A stretch of DNA of 64,000 nt from FEN-1279 sp964501535 (lineage in GTDB: Bacteria; Bacteroidota; Ignavibacteria; Tepidaquicellales; Tepidaquicellaceae), in the NCBI GenBank assembly GCA_964501535.1, contig CAZCSV010000001.1, positions 310,001 to 374,000 on the forward strand. Reading direction: 5' to 3'. Both the position numbers and the translations under genes were made by a program. The first letter of the stretch is position 1; each line of letters starts with the position of its first letter. Under the pieces are notes generated by a model. That model did no database searches. It was not told the origin of the DNA and worked only from the letters and a program-made list of their open reading frames with translations. Positions 53,177-61,655 of the stretch are shown one piece after another.

Positions 53177-53250
53177 GGCGAGCAACGGGGCTCGAACCCG
53201 TGACCCTCAGAGCCACAATCTGATGCTCTGCCAACTGAGCTATGCTCGCC
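53177..53250 (-). tRNA. tRNA-His (anticodon GTG)
   Basis: Read on the minus strand: acceptor arm G(-1)-GCGAGCA, D arm with TAGCTCAG, anticodon loop TTGTGGC (GTG), T loop TTCGAGC and 3' acceptor TGCTCGC with discriminator C73. The extra G(-1) paired with C73 is the tRNA-His hallmark and is encoded here. CCA is not encoded. It stands alone, between pit and a hydrolase gene. Confidence 0.97.
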
Positions 53251-53295
53251 ATTATTTCAAAAATAGCTTATATTTTTATCTTTTTCAATGAGTTT

Positions 53296-54084
53296 TCAAA
53301 TGTGGTTTTTCAAAAACTCGCTTACACATTTATTGAATAATTCAGGATTTTCGAGATTACTTAAATGCCCTGACCCGGCTATTATTTTAATTTCCGATTT
53401 CGGTATTTGCTTTTTCATTGATTCTGCACACGAAATCGGAGTTAATTCATCATCTTCTCCGACTAATATCAACACTGGTACATTAAAAGATTTCAAATAA
53501 TCTGCTGTATTGGTCCTCGTCGCAAGCGCAATCTGTGCCCCGCAAATCCCTTCATCAGTGTTATCCTCGATTATACCCTCTAAAAAATTTCTTACCTCCC
53601 TGTTAAGGTAATTTTTCTTGTTTATCAGTTTTGGTAGAAAACCTGATATAAAATCGTCCCTTTTACCGTTTTTAATTGAAAAAATTACATTCGACCTGTT
53701 TATTAATCCGTTGTCGTCATCCTTTTCAGCTCTCGTATCCGCTAAAATCAAACCCTTGAATAAATCGGGTTTCTTGATGTAACTTCTCAGTATTATATAT
53801 CCTCCCATGGAAACACCGCATACGAATACTTTTTCGAAATTAAAATGCTCGATTATATCTGTTAAATCGTTTGAATATTCTTCCATCGTGAACTGATTGT
53901 TTGCTTCTTCGCTTCTGCCTAACCCTCTTATATCATATGTTATAACCCTGAAATTGTTTTTGAAAAAATCTGTCTGGAGTTTCCACATCTTGCTGCTTAA
54001 AGGAAATGCGTGAACGAATATCAATACATCTCCCTTGCCTTCATAGTCGTATACCTGAAGGTTGTTGATTTTTAATTCTCTCAT
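53296..54084 (-). CDS. Alpha/beta-hydrolase fold protein
   Basis: A 262-residue serine hydrolase with a complete triad: Ser in the nucleophile elbow GVSMGGYI (about 92-99), Asp in VLILVGEDDELTP, and His in IIAGSGHLSN. An oxyanion-hole HG-like motif VFVHAFPLSSKMW is at the N-terminus. Relatives include BioH-, esterase- and 3-oxoadipate enol-lactonase-type enzymes; the substrate cannot be told. It is 13 bases downstream of the CDGSH gene on the same strand. Confidence 0.85.
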   Translation of the reverse strand: MRELKINNLQVYDYEGKGDVLIFVHAFPLSSKMWKLQTDFFKNNFRVITYDIRGLGRSEEANNQFTMEEYSNDLTDIIEHFNFEKVFVCGVSMGGYIILRSYIKKPDLFKGLILADTRAEKDDDNGLINRSNVIFSIKNGKRDDFISGFLPKLINKKNYLNREVRNFLEGIIEDNTDEGICGAQIALATRTNTADYLKSFNVPVLILVGEDDELTPISCAESMKKQIPKSEIKIIAGSGHLSNLENPELFNKCVSEFLKNHI

Positions 54085-54096
54085 ATATTTATTAAT

Positions 54097-54333
54097 TTAT
54101 AATTTTCTGTGTGCACCGTTGCAAAAAGGTTTGTTACCTGAATTTTTGCACGCACACCAGGCTACTTTTGTGTCTTCTTTTATTTCAATTTCTACTGGAA
54201 CGAATTCTGAACCTTTGTGCGAGCCGTCGCAGAAAGGCTGATTCCCCGACATTCCACAGGCGCACCACCAGTATTTACCTGCCTTTATATCCTGTATTAT
54301 CGGAGATTTTTGAAAAATTTTTGGTCCTGCCAT
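54097..54333 (-). CDS. CDGSH-type iron-sulfur protein with two clusters
   Basis: A 78-residue protein with two [2Fe-2S] CDGSH motifs: CACGMSGNQPFCDGSH (about 23-38) and CACKNSGNKPFCNGAH (about 60-75), the second with Asn in place of the usual Asp. It is a two-motif bacterial member (mitoNEET-like), thought to have redox or cluster-transfer roles. The ATG has a clear AAAAGGAG ribosome binding site. It lies upstream of the hydrolase gene. Confidence 0.92.
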   Translation of the reverse strand: MAGPKIFQKSPIIQDIKAGKYWWCACGMSGNQPFCDGSHKGSEFVPVEIEIKEDTKVAWCACKNSGNKPFCNGAHRKL

Positions 54334-54352
54334 CTTTATTACTCCTTTTCTT

Positions 54353-55066
54353 TTAAATTAATGCATCATTTAAAAATTTAGTAAAATTATAAGATAATTT
54401 AATATTGTCTGTAATTAAATTTACTACTTCAGGTTTAAATGCAACCTCCGGCTTGTATGACTTGTAAACATAATATTGCTTCATCTTTATAAGTTCTGCC
54501 AGTAATTCACCGTCTTTTTCGGTTTTTATATTCTCATATCCGCGGGGAAAATTTACCGCTTTGTCTCCGCAGATTTTCTTGTACTCTTTTTTAAATTCAC
54601 CCTTAAAAATAATCTTTTTGAATGTATCGAATTCATTATATATTTTTTGCCTGATTTTTTTCAGCTTGTCCGGGTCCGAACTGTATTGTCCGCCCGCAAA
54701 TAAAAATTCGGCAGGGGAGAGATGAAAATAAAACTGCGGTATCTCGGGCTTTTTTATCGTATCGAAACAAAATGATGCCGATGTCATCGTCTTGTACGGC
54801 GTCTTGTCCTTTGTGAACCTTATATCCCTGTTGATTCTGAATATCGATTTGTAATTTACCGCTATGGAACTGTCTATTTTGTGAATTTCGATTGCCAGAT
54901 TGTCTATTAATGCCCTCATCGGAAGCTTTATGAAATTCTCGTATGTAGCCCTGTTCCTGTCAAACCACTTCTTGTTGTTGTAACGCTTGTCTCCCAGTAA
55001 TTTCAAAAAATCCAGACTCTCTCTGCAGAATCCCAAAAAAGGTTCCTTTATAAGCATGTCAATCAT
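54353..55066 (-). CDS. DUF2461 domain-containing protein
   Basis: A single-domain protein of the DUF2461/TIGR02453 family. Motifs include NNKKWFDRNRATYENFIKLPMRALID, FRINRDIRFTKDKTPYKT, FYFHLSPAEFLFAGGQY and the final YKSYKPEVAF. The role is unknown. It stops 19 bases upstream of the CDGSH gene and could be cotranscribed with it. It faces a divergent Spy-like gene. Confidence 0.88.
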   Translation of the reverse strand: MIDMLIKEPFLGFCRESLDFLKLLGDKRYNNKKWFDRNRATYENFIKLPMRALIDNLAIEIHKIDSSIAVNYKSIFRINRDIRFTKDKTPYKTMTSASFCFDTIKKPEIPQFYFHLSPAEFLFAGGQYSSDPDKLKKIRQKIYNEFDTFKKIIFKGEFKKEYKKICGDKAVNFPRGYENIKTEKDGELLAELIKMKQYYVYKSYKPEVAFKPEVVNLITDNIKLSYNFTKFLNDALI

Positions 55067-55265
55067 AATCTTTTTCTTTAATATAGCTAGTATACATTTA
55101 TTATTCTATGATTAATCGGAAAACTAAAAGTTAAAAATATTTTTCTCGAAAATGAAACTTTTTGGATATATCTGTGGTATTAAAATTAATATTTATTTTT
55201 ATTATTTAAAAAATAATATTTGTAGATAATTAACATTTTTTATTAACTAAAAACAAATTCAAATT

Positions 55266-55751
55266 ATGTTAAAAGTAAAATCTTTGTTAGTAATTTTTGC
55301 CCTCGTTATTGCTTTTATCGGTACCTCCGTTGCCAAAGAATTGCCGGGAGATAAAGCTGGAAAGAAAGCCGACTACCTTTATAAAAAGCTTTCATTGACG
55401 AATGACCAGTATACCAGAGTGTATCAGATATTATTCGATTATGAATCAAAATCATACGAAAAACATCACGCAAAAGGTCATAAATGCGATGAAAAATGTA
55501 AATCGGAATGCAAAACTTTACAGACTAATACATTGGGCGAAATCGATAAAGTTTTAAGTAAAGATCAAATCACTAAATTCAATCCGATGAAAGAGAAATT
55601 CTTTAAAATGACTTTCAAGAAAAAAATTAAGAAAGTTACTAATGATGAAAGCATAAATAAAGAAGTAAAAAAAGAAGAAAAAAAGGATGTTAAGAAAGAA
55701 GAAAAGAAGGATGTCGGTAAAGATGTGAAAAAAGATGAAAAGAAGAAATAA
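55266..55751 (+). CDS. Spy/CpxP-like exported protein with His/Cys cluster and Lys/Glu-rich tail
   Basis: 161 residues. Signal peptide (1-21, LVIFALVIAFIGTSVA). The mature helical part has two LTxxQ-like phrases (LSLTNDQYTRV at about 41-51 and VLSKDQITKF at about 96-105), as in Spy/CpxP. Between them is a His/Cys-rich segment KHHAKGHKCDEKCKSEC (about 64-80), with three His and three Cys in metal-binding-like spacing. The C-terminal 35 residues are nearly all Lys, Glu and Asp with repeats of KKEEKKDV. Followed by a strong terminator. The family assignment is tentative. Confidence 0.65.
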   Translation: MLKVKSLLVIFALVIAFIGTSVAKELPGDKAGKKADYLYKKLSLTNDQYTRVYQILFDYESKSYEKHHAKGHKCDEKCKSECKTLQTNTLGEIDKVLSKDQITKFNPMKEKFFKMTFKKKIKKVTNDESINKEVKKEEKKDVKKEEKKDVGKDVKKDEKKK

Positions 55752-55773
55752 TTTTTATATAAAAATATAAATG

Positions 55774-55804
55774 AAAAAGGCAACCTGCAGGTTGCCTTTT
55801 TTTT
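55774..55804 (+). terminator. Rho-independent terminator after the Spy-like gene
   Basis: Perfect 12-bp stem AAAAAGGCAACC (55774-55785) with its complement (55790-55801) around TGCA, followed by an eight-base T-run. It ends the 55266-55751 gene. Confidence 0.93.
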
Positions 55805-55887
55805 AATAATTGCATGAAAATAATAATATCACTTCATTCTTGTGAACTTGTTTCAATCTTGTCTGTGAGAAATACGAATAAAGAGAA

Positions 55888-56412
55888 TTACTTTAATATT
55901 TTACCGCTTGAAAATCCGAATTCTTTCGAATATTCCTGATTCTTTCCGGTCAATTTGAGATTAACGACTATCTTCGTATTTCTGAAGAGCGCACTCTCTT
56001 TAAGAACGTCAGTTATATCATTGCAGAGATTCTCGGCTTCGTGTATGAAATCGACCGGCTTTTGTGTCCTTATAATTTTTCCGGTCTTCGTTGTCTTAAA
56101 GTCCTCTCTCGCTGCATAAATCACTTCCCTGAAATCTGCTTTTTCCGTGTTCAAAATGTCTGACAATGCTTTCTTGTTTTCGAAGTCGAGTAAATCCTCT
56201 AACGATACTTTCGCATTGTTCCTGTTTAAGAAATCGAGAAATGAAAGCAAATGGTTTAACTTCCATTCGAATTTCCCGTCAAGCATGTATTTTAAACTCG
56301 AATGCGGTATGTTGGACTCAACGGCAATCCTGTATGGCGTTATTCCCCATCTCTCTTTTAAATCTTTTATTATTCTCTTTAGTCTCCTGTTAAGTTTTTG
56401 ATTGTCAAGCAT
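55888..56412 (-). CDS. Putative XRE-like helix-turn-helix protein
   Basis: 174 residues, no signal peptide. The N-terminal half (about 1-75) reads as a Cro/C1-type HTH: LKERWGITPYRIAVESNIPHSSLKYMLDGKFEWKLNHLLSFLDFLNRN. The C-terminal half (about 75-174) is helical and basic without a recognised family. A regulator role is likely, and two dyads lie in the 76-base region upstream (56476-56533), which could be its own operator. It stands between the Spy-like gene and argS. Confidence 0.6.
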   Translation of the reverse strand: MLDNQKLNRRLKRIIKDLKERWGITPYRIAVESNIPHSSLKYMLDGKFEWKLNHLLSFLDFLNRNNAKVSLEDLLDFENKKALSDILNTEKADFREVIYAAREDFKTTKTGKIIRTQKPVDFIHEAENLCNDITDVLKESALFRNTKIVVNLKLTGKNQEYSKEFGFSSGKILK

Positions 56413-56475
56413 AATTTTTTTTGTTTAATTAATAAAATGTTTGTGAATTAAATTAACAATAAGTATTTATTCTTT

Positions 56476-56533
56476 AGTATGATACTGTGAAAGATTGACA
56501 AAAAAAAGTGAAAATTCTGAAATAATCTTTCAC
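56476..56533. promoter_or_regulatory. Nested dyads upstream of the HTH gene
   Basis: AGTAT-G-ATACT at 56476-56486 is a perfect palindrome, and GTGAAAGATT at 56487-56496 pairs with AATCTTTCAC at 56524-56533 across 27 bases; a third GTGAAAATT lies at 56509-56517. Such repeats suggest a regulator site. Confidence 0.45.
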
Positions 56534-56644
56534 CGTTAGAAACTGGAGAAAAAAAAATGTAATGTCAATGCAAATTTGATTCTTAATTGAAAATAATTAA
56601 ATAATGAAATTCAAGTGAAAATCGTTATGGTAATTACCCGTTCC

Positions 56645-58285
56645 TCACATCCTCTCGGGCGATTTTATCCCGATTATGCTAAAACCGGAATACAAAATTT
56701 TCTTCACCGATTCGCATATGCATAATCGTATATATGATAACGGAAGATTATCCGTATCAAGTACCCTGTTGTTATGATAAAATTTGTGAAATGACTCCGC
56801 AACCCTGTTTAAATAACTTATCAGTTTGTGTGGCTCTAATGTTCTTGATGTTTCCTCTATTTCATCGGGATATTTTGAAAGCGCCTTTAAAAGATTTATT
56901 TCGTATTCATTGCTTATCAGTCTCAAATCTATATCCGATTTGGTGAATTTGTCGAGGGATTTGAAATTTTCTTTTGCGTTGCGGAGTATTCCGCATATAC
57001 GCGCATATGCGTACTGTAAATAATATACGGGATTTTTTTCCGACTGCTCTTTTGCTAACTCTATGTCAAAATCCAGATGTGTGTTGGCGGCTCGCATTAT
57101 GAAGAAAAATTGTGTCGCATCAGTGCCGACGTCACTCGTAAGGTCGTCTAAATAATATACATTGTCGCTTCGCTTGCTCATCTTAAAAGATTCATTGCCC
57201 CTCTTGAAAGTTACCATCTGGTGGATTATTACTTTTATCCTTTCTGTGTCAAATCCCGCCGCTCTGACTCCGTATAAAACCTCCTTGTATGTATCGAAAT
57301 GGTCGGAACCGAATATGTCGATTATTAGGTCGTATTTTCTGTTAATCTTGTCGATGTGATATGCCATGTCTGGAAGCCTGTAAGTTGGCTCTCCTGTCGC
57401 TTTTACGATTACTTTGTCTTTCTCGAATTGCTTCTCGTCCATCTTTAACCATAAAGCACCCTCGCTTTCGTATGTTATACCTTTGTCTCTGAATATTTTC
57501 TTTAATTCGTCGATGTTTCCGTTTTTGTATAGCGAAGTTTCATTGTAAAATATATCGTGAAATATTCCGAAACTCTCGAGGGTCTGCTTTATTTTGATGA
57601 AATTTTCTTGCTCCCCGTAATTTTTGAAGAAATCCAAATCCGAAGAATTTCTTAATTTGTCTTTGTAATCTTTTGCGATTTTTTTTGCAATTTCTTTTAC
57701 GTAATCACCTACATAACCTTCCTCCGGAAAAGGATAATCCGAATCGAATATTTGCTCGTATCTTGCCTGTATAGATTTTGCTAAGTTGTTCATCTGGTTC
57801 CCTGCATCATTGTAATAATATTCGCGCGTAACTTTGTAACCTGTCCATTCGAGAAGGTTTGCTATCGCTTTTCCGAGACAAATCTGCCTGCCGTGACCCG
57901 CATGCAGCGGTCCCGTTGGATTTGCGCTTACCCATTCCACATTGGCGGTCTTTCCTTCGTTGGTCTTCAGTTTTCCGTAATTTGCGGTTTCCAGTATATT
58001 CAATAGCTCTTTTTTATACCATTCGTCTGATACATAGAAATTTATAAAACCTGAACCGGCTATTTCTGTTTTTATTATTTTATCCGAATCTAATTTTAGA
58101 TTTTCTTGTATGGTTTTTGCAATGATTCTGGGAACTTCATTCATTTCTTTTGATAACAGTAATGCTATGTTCGTTGAATAATCACCGAACTTTGAATCCT
58201 TAGGCCTGTCTATTAACAAATCCCTTAACGGATAATTTAATCTTTCAAGCGTCTTTAATATTTCTGATTTTATGTATGCTTTCAA
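56645..58285 (-). CDS. argS: Arginyl-tRNA synthetase
   Basis: Class I synthetase charging tRNA-Arg. An N-terminal Add1-like domain leads to the HIGH-like motif ANPTGPLHAGHGRQ, the KMSKS-like FKMSKRSDNVYYLDDL, and a C-terminal DALR anticodon-binding domain (ending YSGFSIIGIKSPERM). 546 residues is standard. It follows the CerR-like epimerase gene by 20 bases on the same strand; the two may share a transcript. Confidence 0.97.
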   Translation of the reverse strand: MKAYIKSEILKTLERLNYPLRDLLIDRPKDSKFGDYSTNIALLLSKEMNEVPRIIAKTIQENLKLDSDKIIKTEIAGSGFINFYVSDEWYKKELLNILETANYGKLKTNEGKTANVEWVSANPTGPLHAGHGRQICLGKAIANLLEWTGYKVTREYYYNDAGNQMNNLAKSIQARYEQIFDSDYPFPEEGYVGDYVKEIAKKIAKDYKDKLRNSSDLDFFKNYGEQENFIKIKQTLESFGIFHDIFYNETSLYKNGNIDELKKIFRDKGITYESEGALWLKMDEKQFEKDKVIVKATGEPTYRLPDMAYHIDKINRKYDLIIDIFGSDHFDTYKEVLYGVRAAGFDTERIKVIIHQMVTFKRGNESFKMSKRSDNVYYLDDLTSDVGTDATQFFFIMRAANTHLDFDIELAKEQSEKNPVYYLQYAYARICGILRNAKENFKSLDKFTKSDIDLRLISNEYEINLLKALSKYPDEIEETSRTLEPHKLISYLNRVAESFHKFYHNNRVLDTDNLPLSYIRLCICESVKKILYSGFSIIGIKSPERM

Positions 58286-58305
58286 TTCAAATATTTATTT
58301 TTTTT

Positions 58306-59286
58306 TTATAACCACTTCATTTCTTTGTACCAGTCTATTGTTCTCCTAAAACCCTCTTCAAGTGTATATTGTTCGCTGAAACCCAATTCGGCTTTCGCTT
58401 TCTCATTCGAAAATACCCATTTCTTTCTCGTGATGTCGAAACACTTTTCAAGATTTAATGTTGCGGCTTTTTTGGAGAAGATTGAAAAAAACTGTGCGAT
58501 TGCCCCGACTGTGTATACCAGCCAGTGGGGAACTCTTACCTTTATGGCTTTTCTCCCTAAAAGTTTCGATGTTATGCTTCCGATATCGTTCCAGCTGTAT
58601 TCTTTGTCCGAACAGATGAAATATATGCTTCCGCTTTTGGTCTCTTTTTCTGCCGCAAGCACTATCCCGTTTACAAGGTCTTCCACATAAATTAAACTTA
58701 AATATTTTTCCTTAAACCCGATTACACTGTTGAGCCCCTTCGAAAAGGTTTTGAAATATATCAGAATTTCCGTATCTCGTGGTCCGAATACTGCCGGTGG
58801 CCTTATTATTACAACGGGAAATTTGTCCTTGTATCTTATCACTTCATCCTCTGCCATCTTTTTCGTAACTCCGTATGTCGTACTCGGTTTCGGTATATAA
58901 TCTTCTGTAATCGGTCTATCGTCCGGATTAGGACCGCAAACCGCCCCTGAAGATATGTGAATGAATTTCTTTATGCGCTTTCCGTATTTGTGAGTTAACT
59001 CTAAAAGATTTTTTGTCGATTGAAAATTTCCTTTTTCAAAACCTGCCTTGCCTTTTGATTTCACAACTCCCGCTACGTGAAAAATGTAATCCATGTCTTT
59101 GATTGCTTCCGATAATACTTCTTCCGAAAATAAATCTCCTTCTATAAGCTTCACGCTTTTATCCTTAAGCCACCTCGTGTTTGACGTCTTCCTTACTAAA
59201 CAATATACTTCGTAATTCTTGCTCAAAAGTAAATCGACTAAATGACTTCCTACAAATCCCGTTGCACCGGTTATTAACGCTTTCAT
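58306..59286 (-). CDS. NAD-dependent epimerase/dehydratase, candidate CerR-like reductase
   Basis: Extended SDR. The cofactor loop ALITGATGFVGSHLVDLL, the VAGVVKSKG segment, the YxxxK pair (TTYGVTKKMAEDE) and RPPAVFGPRDTE are intact; it is 326 residues. It is divergent from the serine palmitoyltransferase gene with a 100-base gap. In several bacteria (e.g. Caulobacter) a ceramide/ketosphinganine reductase (CerR) of this same fold is encoded near spt, so that role is proposed here, but nucleotide-sugar epimerases have the same motifs. Confidence 0.82.
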   Translation of the reverse strand: MKALITGATGFVGSHLVDLLLSKNYEVYCLVRKTSNTRWLKDKSVKLIEGDLFSEEVLSEAIKDMDYIFHVAGVVKSKGKAGFEKGNFQSTKNLLELTHKYGKRIKKFIHISSGAVCGPNPDDRPITEDYIPKPSTTYGVTKKMAEDEVIRYKDKFPVVIIRPPAVFGPRDTEILIYFKTFSKGLNSVIGFKEKYLSLIYVEDLVNGIVLAAEKETKSGSIYFICSDKEYSWNDIGSITSKLLGRKAIKVRVPHWLVYTVGAIAQFFSIFSKKAATLNLEKCFDITRKKWVFSNEKAKAELGFSEQYTLEEGFRRTIDWYKEMKWL

Positions 59287-59389
59287 ATTTTTTCCTTCAT
59301 TATATCATAGAAATTATTAATAATAATATGTATTTTCTATGATAATTTTTGTATTATTATTAATTAATAAATTTTTCACATTACTGATA

Positions 59390-60583
59390 ATGGATCTTTT
59401 TCAAAAATGCTATTCTTTTACAAGAGCCGATGAGGTTAAAGCTTTAGGTCTGTATCCCTATTTCAGAGCTATTGAACAAAATGAAGGACCTGTCGTTAAC
59501 ATTGAAGGCAGACCCGTCATTATGGCTGGCTCTAATAATTATCATGGCTTGACAATCCATCCAAAAGTACTTGAAGCCGCTCATAAAGCACTAAAACAGT
59601 ATGGAACTGGTTGCTCGGGCTCGAGATATCTGACAGGTACACTCGATTTGCATATCCGCCTGGAAGAAAAACTTGCCGATTTTATCGGGAAAGAAGCTGT
59701 ATTGCTCTATTCTACGGGCTATCAGACCGCTCAGGGCGTTATTCCTACTCTTGCCGTTAAAGGTGAATATGTAATTTCTGACAAGGATAATCACGCTAGC
59801 ATCGTCGCCGGTAACCTGATGGCTAAAGGCGGTTTTTGTGACGTTCGCAGATATCAGCATAATGATATGCAGAGTCTCGAAACTGTACTGAAAGCTTTAC
59901 CGCTGGAAACAGGAAAAATTGTCGTCTCCGATGGCGTCTTTTCTACTACAGGCGAAATTGTTGATCTGCCGGAACTGGTGAAAATCTGCAGGAAGTATAA
60001 TGCAAGAATTATGATTGATGATGCACACTCGACCGGAGTGATTGGAAAAGGTGGCAGAGGTACTGCATCTGAATTTGGACTGGATAATGAAGTTGATCTG
60101 ATTATGGGTACTTTCTCGAAAACATTTGCATCCTTGGGCGGTTTTATAGGCTCTGAAAAACCCGTAATTAATTATTTGAAACATCATTCCTCTGCTTTGA
60201 TATTTTCCGCATCGCCGACACCTGCCGCTGTCGCTGCCGCAGAAGCCGCTCTGGAAATACTTAAGGAAGAACCCGAAAGAGTTGAAAGACTTGCAAAAAA
60301 TGCTCAGAAAATGAGAGAAGGATTTAAAGCAATGGGCTTTAAAACGATTGAAGGCAAAACTCCTGTAGTCCCCGTTATATTGGGCGAAGATATGCTCGTG
60401 TTCCGGTTCTGGAGAAAACTCTTCGACGCAGGCGTGTTCGTTAATGCTTTCGTTTCTCCCGGTGTTCCACAAAATCTTGCTATGCTTAGAACATCATATA
60501 TGGCTACTCACGAAGATAAACATCTTAACAGAATTCTCGAAATATTCGGTGACATCGGTAAAGAAATGGGTATAATAAAATAA
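59390..60583 (+). CDS. spt: Serine palmitoyltransferase-like alpha-oxoamine synthase
   Basis: PLP enzyme that condenses L-serine with an acyl-CoA or acyl-ACP, the first step of sphingolipid synthesis. The PLP Lys sits in the GTFSKTFASLGGFIG block, with DDAHSTGVIGKGGRG before it and GYQTAQGVI in the N-terminal half; the SLGGF version favours Spt over Kbl (glycine C-acetyltransferase), which has other residues there. The ATG at 59390 replaces a longer frame to 59339 that adds a hydrophobic tail unlike the family. Divergent from a CerR-like reductase. The CoA/ACP synthetases are not in the window. Confidence 0.85.
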   Translation: MDLFQKCYSFTRADEVKALGLYPYFRAIEQNEGPVVNIEGRPVIMAGSNNYHGLTIHPKVLEAAHKALKQYGTGCSGSRYLTGTLDLHIRLEEKLADFIGKEAVLLYSTGYQTAQGVIPTLAVKGEYVISDKDNHASIVAGNLMAKGGFCDVRRYQHNDMQSLETVLKALPLETGKIVVSDGVFSTTGEIVDLPELVKICRKYNARIMIDDAHSTGVIGKGGRGTASEFGLDNEVDLIMGTFSKTFASLGGFIGSEKPVINYLKHHSSALIFSASPTPAAVAAAEAALEILKEEPERVERLAKNAQKMREGFKAMGFKTIEGKTPVVPVILGEDMLVFRFWRKLFDAGVFVNAFVSPGVPQNLAMLRTSYMATHEDKHLNRILEIFGDIGKEMGIIK

Positions 60584-60693
60584 ATTTTCTTTTTTGTGTT
60601 TTGAATAGCTTTGTTAAATTAATCCTTGATAAAGCTGTTTTCGTATAAAATATATTTCAAAAATTTATATCGTAAATAATTTAGTGAGTTTTT

Positions 60694-61119
60694 ATGCTTG
60701 ATGTTTTAAAATATTTTTTAATTTTTGCTCTTGTGGTTATGTTTATCTCCTGCGGAAAAGACGATGTGGTTAAAAAAATCGAAAAGAAAGTCATAACTGA
60801 AAATATTGAAGACGAAGATTCCGACACTACCGCATTGCCGCCTGAAGAAGCTTTTAGCAGCGCTATGGTGAATAATATCCTTGATGTATACGACGAAGAA
60901 CTTCAGGTATACCTCGAAGATTCGATATTCCCAATCGTATCGAAATCTGAAAAAATCACAATAGATAAAATCTCTTCGTCACTTTTCCTCTTGCAGTATT
61001 TTGAAAACGGAAATGCTAAAAATATATTGATTCAAAAGTTTTATAATCCCCCTAAAGATGAATTCTTTTTTGAAAAACGCGAAGTTCAGTACGATGCCGT
61101 TAAACAATTTATTAAATGA
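60694..61119 (+). CDS. Small lipoprotein of unknown function
   Basis: A 141-residue protein with lipobox FISC near residue 20 (YFLIFALVVMFISCGKDD). The mature part is charged, with an acidic central segment. No family is recognised. It shares an ATGA overlap with the downstream kinase gene, so it heads a three-gene operon: lipoprotein, kinase, dCMP deaminase. Confidence 0.65.
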   Translation: MLDVLKYFLIFALVVMFISCGKDDVVKKIEKKVITENIEDEDSDTTALPPEEAFSSAMVNNILDVYDEELQVYLEDSIFPIVSKSEKITIDKISSSLFLLQYFENGNAKNILIQKFYNPPKDEFFFEKREVQYDAVKQFIK

Positions 61120-61655
61120 GCGATAAAAAAATCATAGCGGTAGTCGGAATGTGCGGCTCGGGAAAATCCGAAGCGGTTAAGTTTTTCGTCAATAAAGGAT
61201 ATAAAAAGGTATATTTCGGCGATGTCGTTATAAATGAACTGAAATCTTGTAATCTCGATATAAACGAAACGAACGAAAGAAAAATAAGGGAAAAATTGAG
61301 AAACAAGTTCGGTATGGGCGTGATGGCAATTAAAAGTCTGCAAAAAATAAAAAAATATTTTGAATCGGATAATGTCGTTATTGAAAGTATGTATTCCTGG
61401 GATGAGTTTAAAATTGTTAAAAAAGAATTCGGTGAAGCTTTTAAAGTTCTCGCAATTTATACGACTAAAAATCTGAGATACGAAAGACTGAGCAAAAGGG
61501 AATTCAGACCCTTAACAACCGATGAAGCTGTATCACGCGATATCAGCGAACTTGAAAATCTTGATAAGGGTGGACCAATTGCCTTCGCTGATTATACTTT
61601 AATTAACGATTCAACACTCGAAAAATTAAACGAAAATCTGGAAAGATTATTTTGA
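61116..61655 (+). CDS. UPF0200-like nucleotide kinase (AAA_17 fold)
   Basis: A 179-residue P-loop kinase: GMCGSGKSEAVKFF at about 10-23, YFGDVVINEL (substrate loop) at 30-39, KFGMGVMAIKSL at about 64-75, and a lid-like region KREFRPLTTDEAVSRD. The closest pattern I can recall is the UPF0200/dephospho-CoA-kinase-like kinases best known from archaea. Substrate unknown. It starts within the stop of the lipoprotein gene (ATGA), and its last codons overlap the start of the dCMP deaminase gene, implying joint translation and suggesting action on nucleotides. Confidence 0.7.
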   Translation: MSDKKIIAVVGMCGSGKSEAVKFFVNKGYKKVYFGDVVINELKSCNLDINETNERKIREKLRNKFGMGVMAIKSLQKIKKYFESDNVVIESMYSWDEFKIVKKEFGEAFKVLAIYTTKNLRYERLSKREFRPLTTDEAVSRDISELENLDKGGPIAFADYTLINDSTLEKLNENLERLF

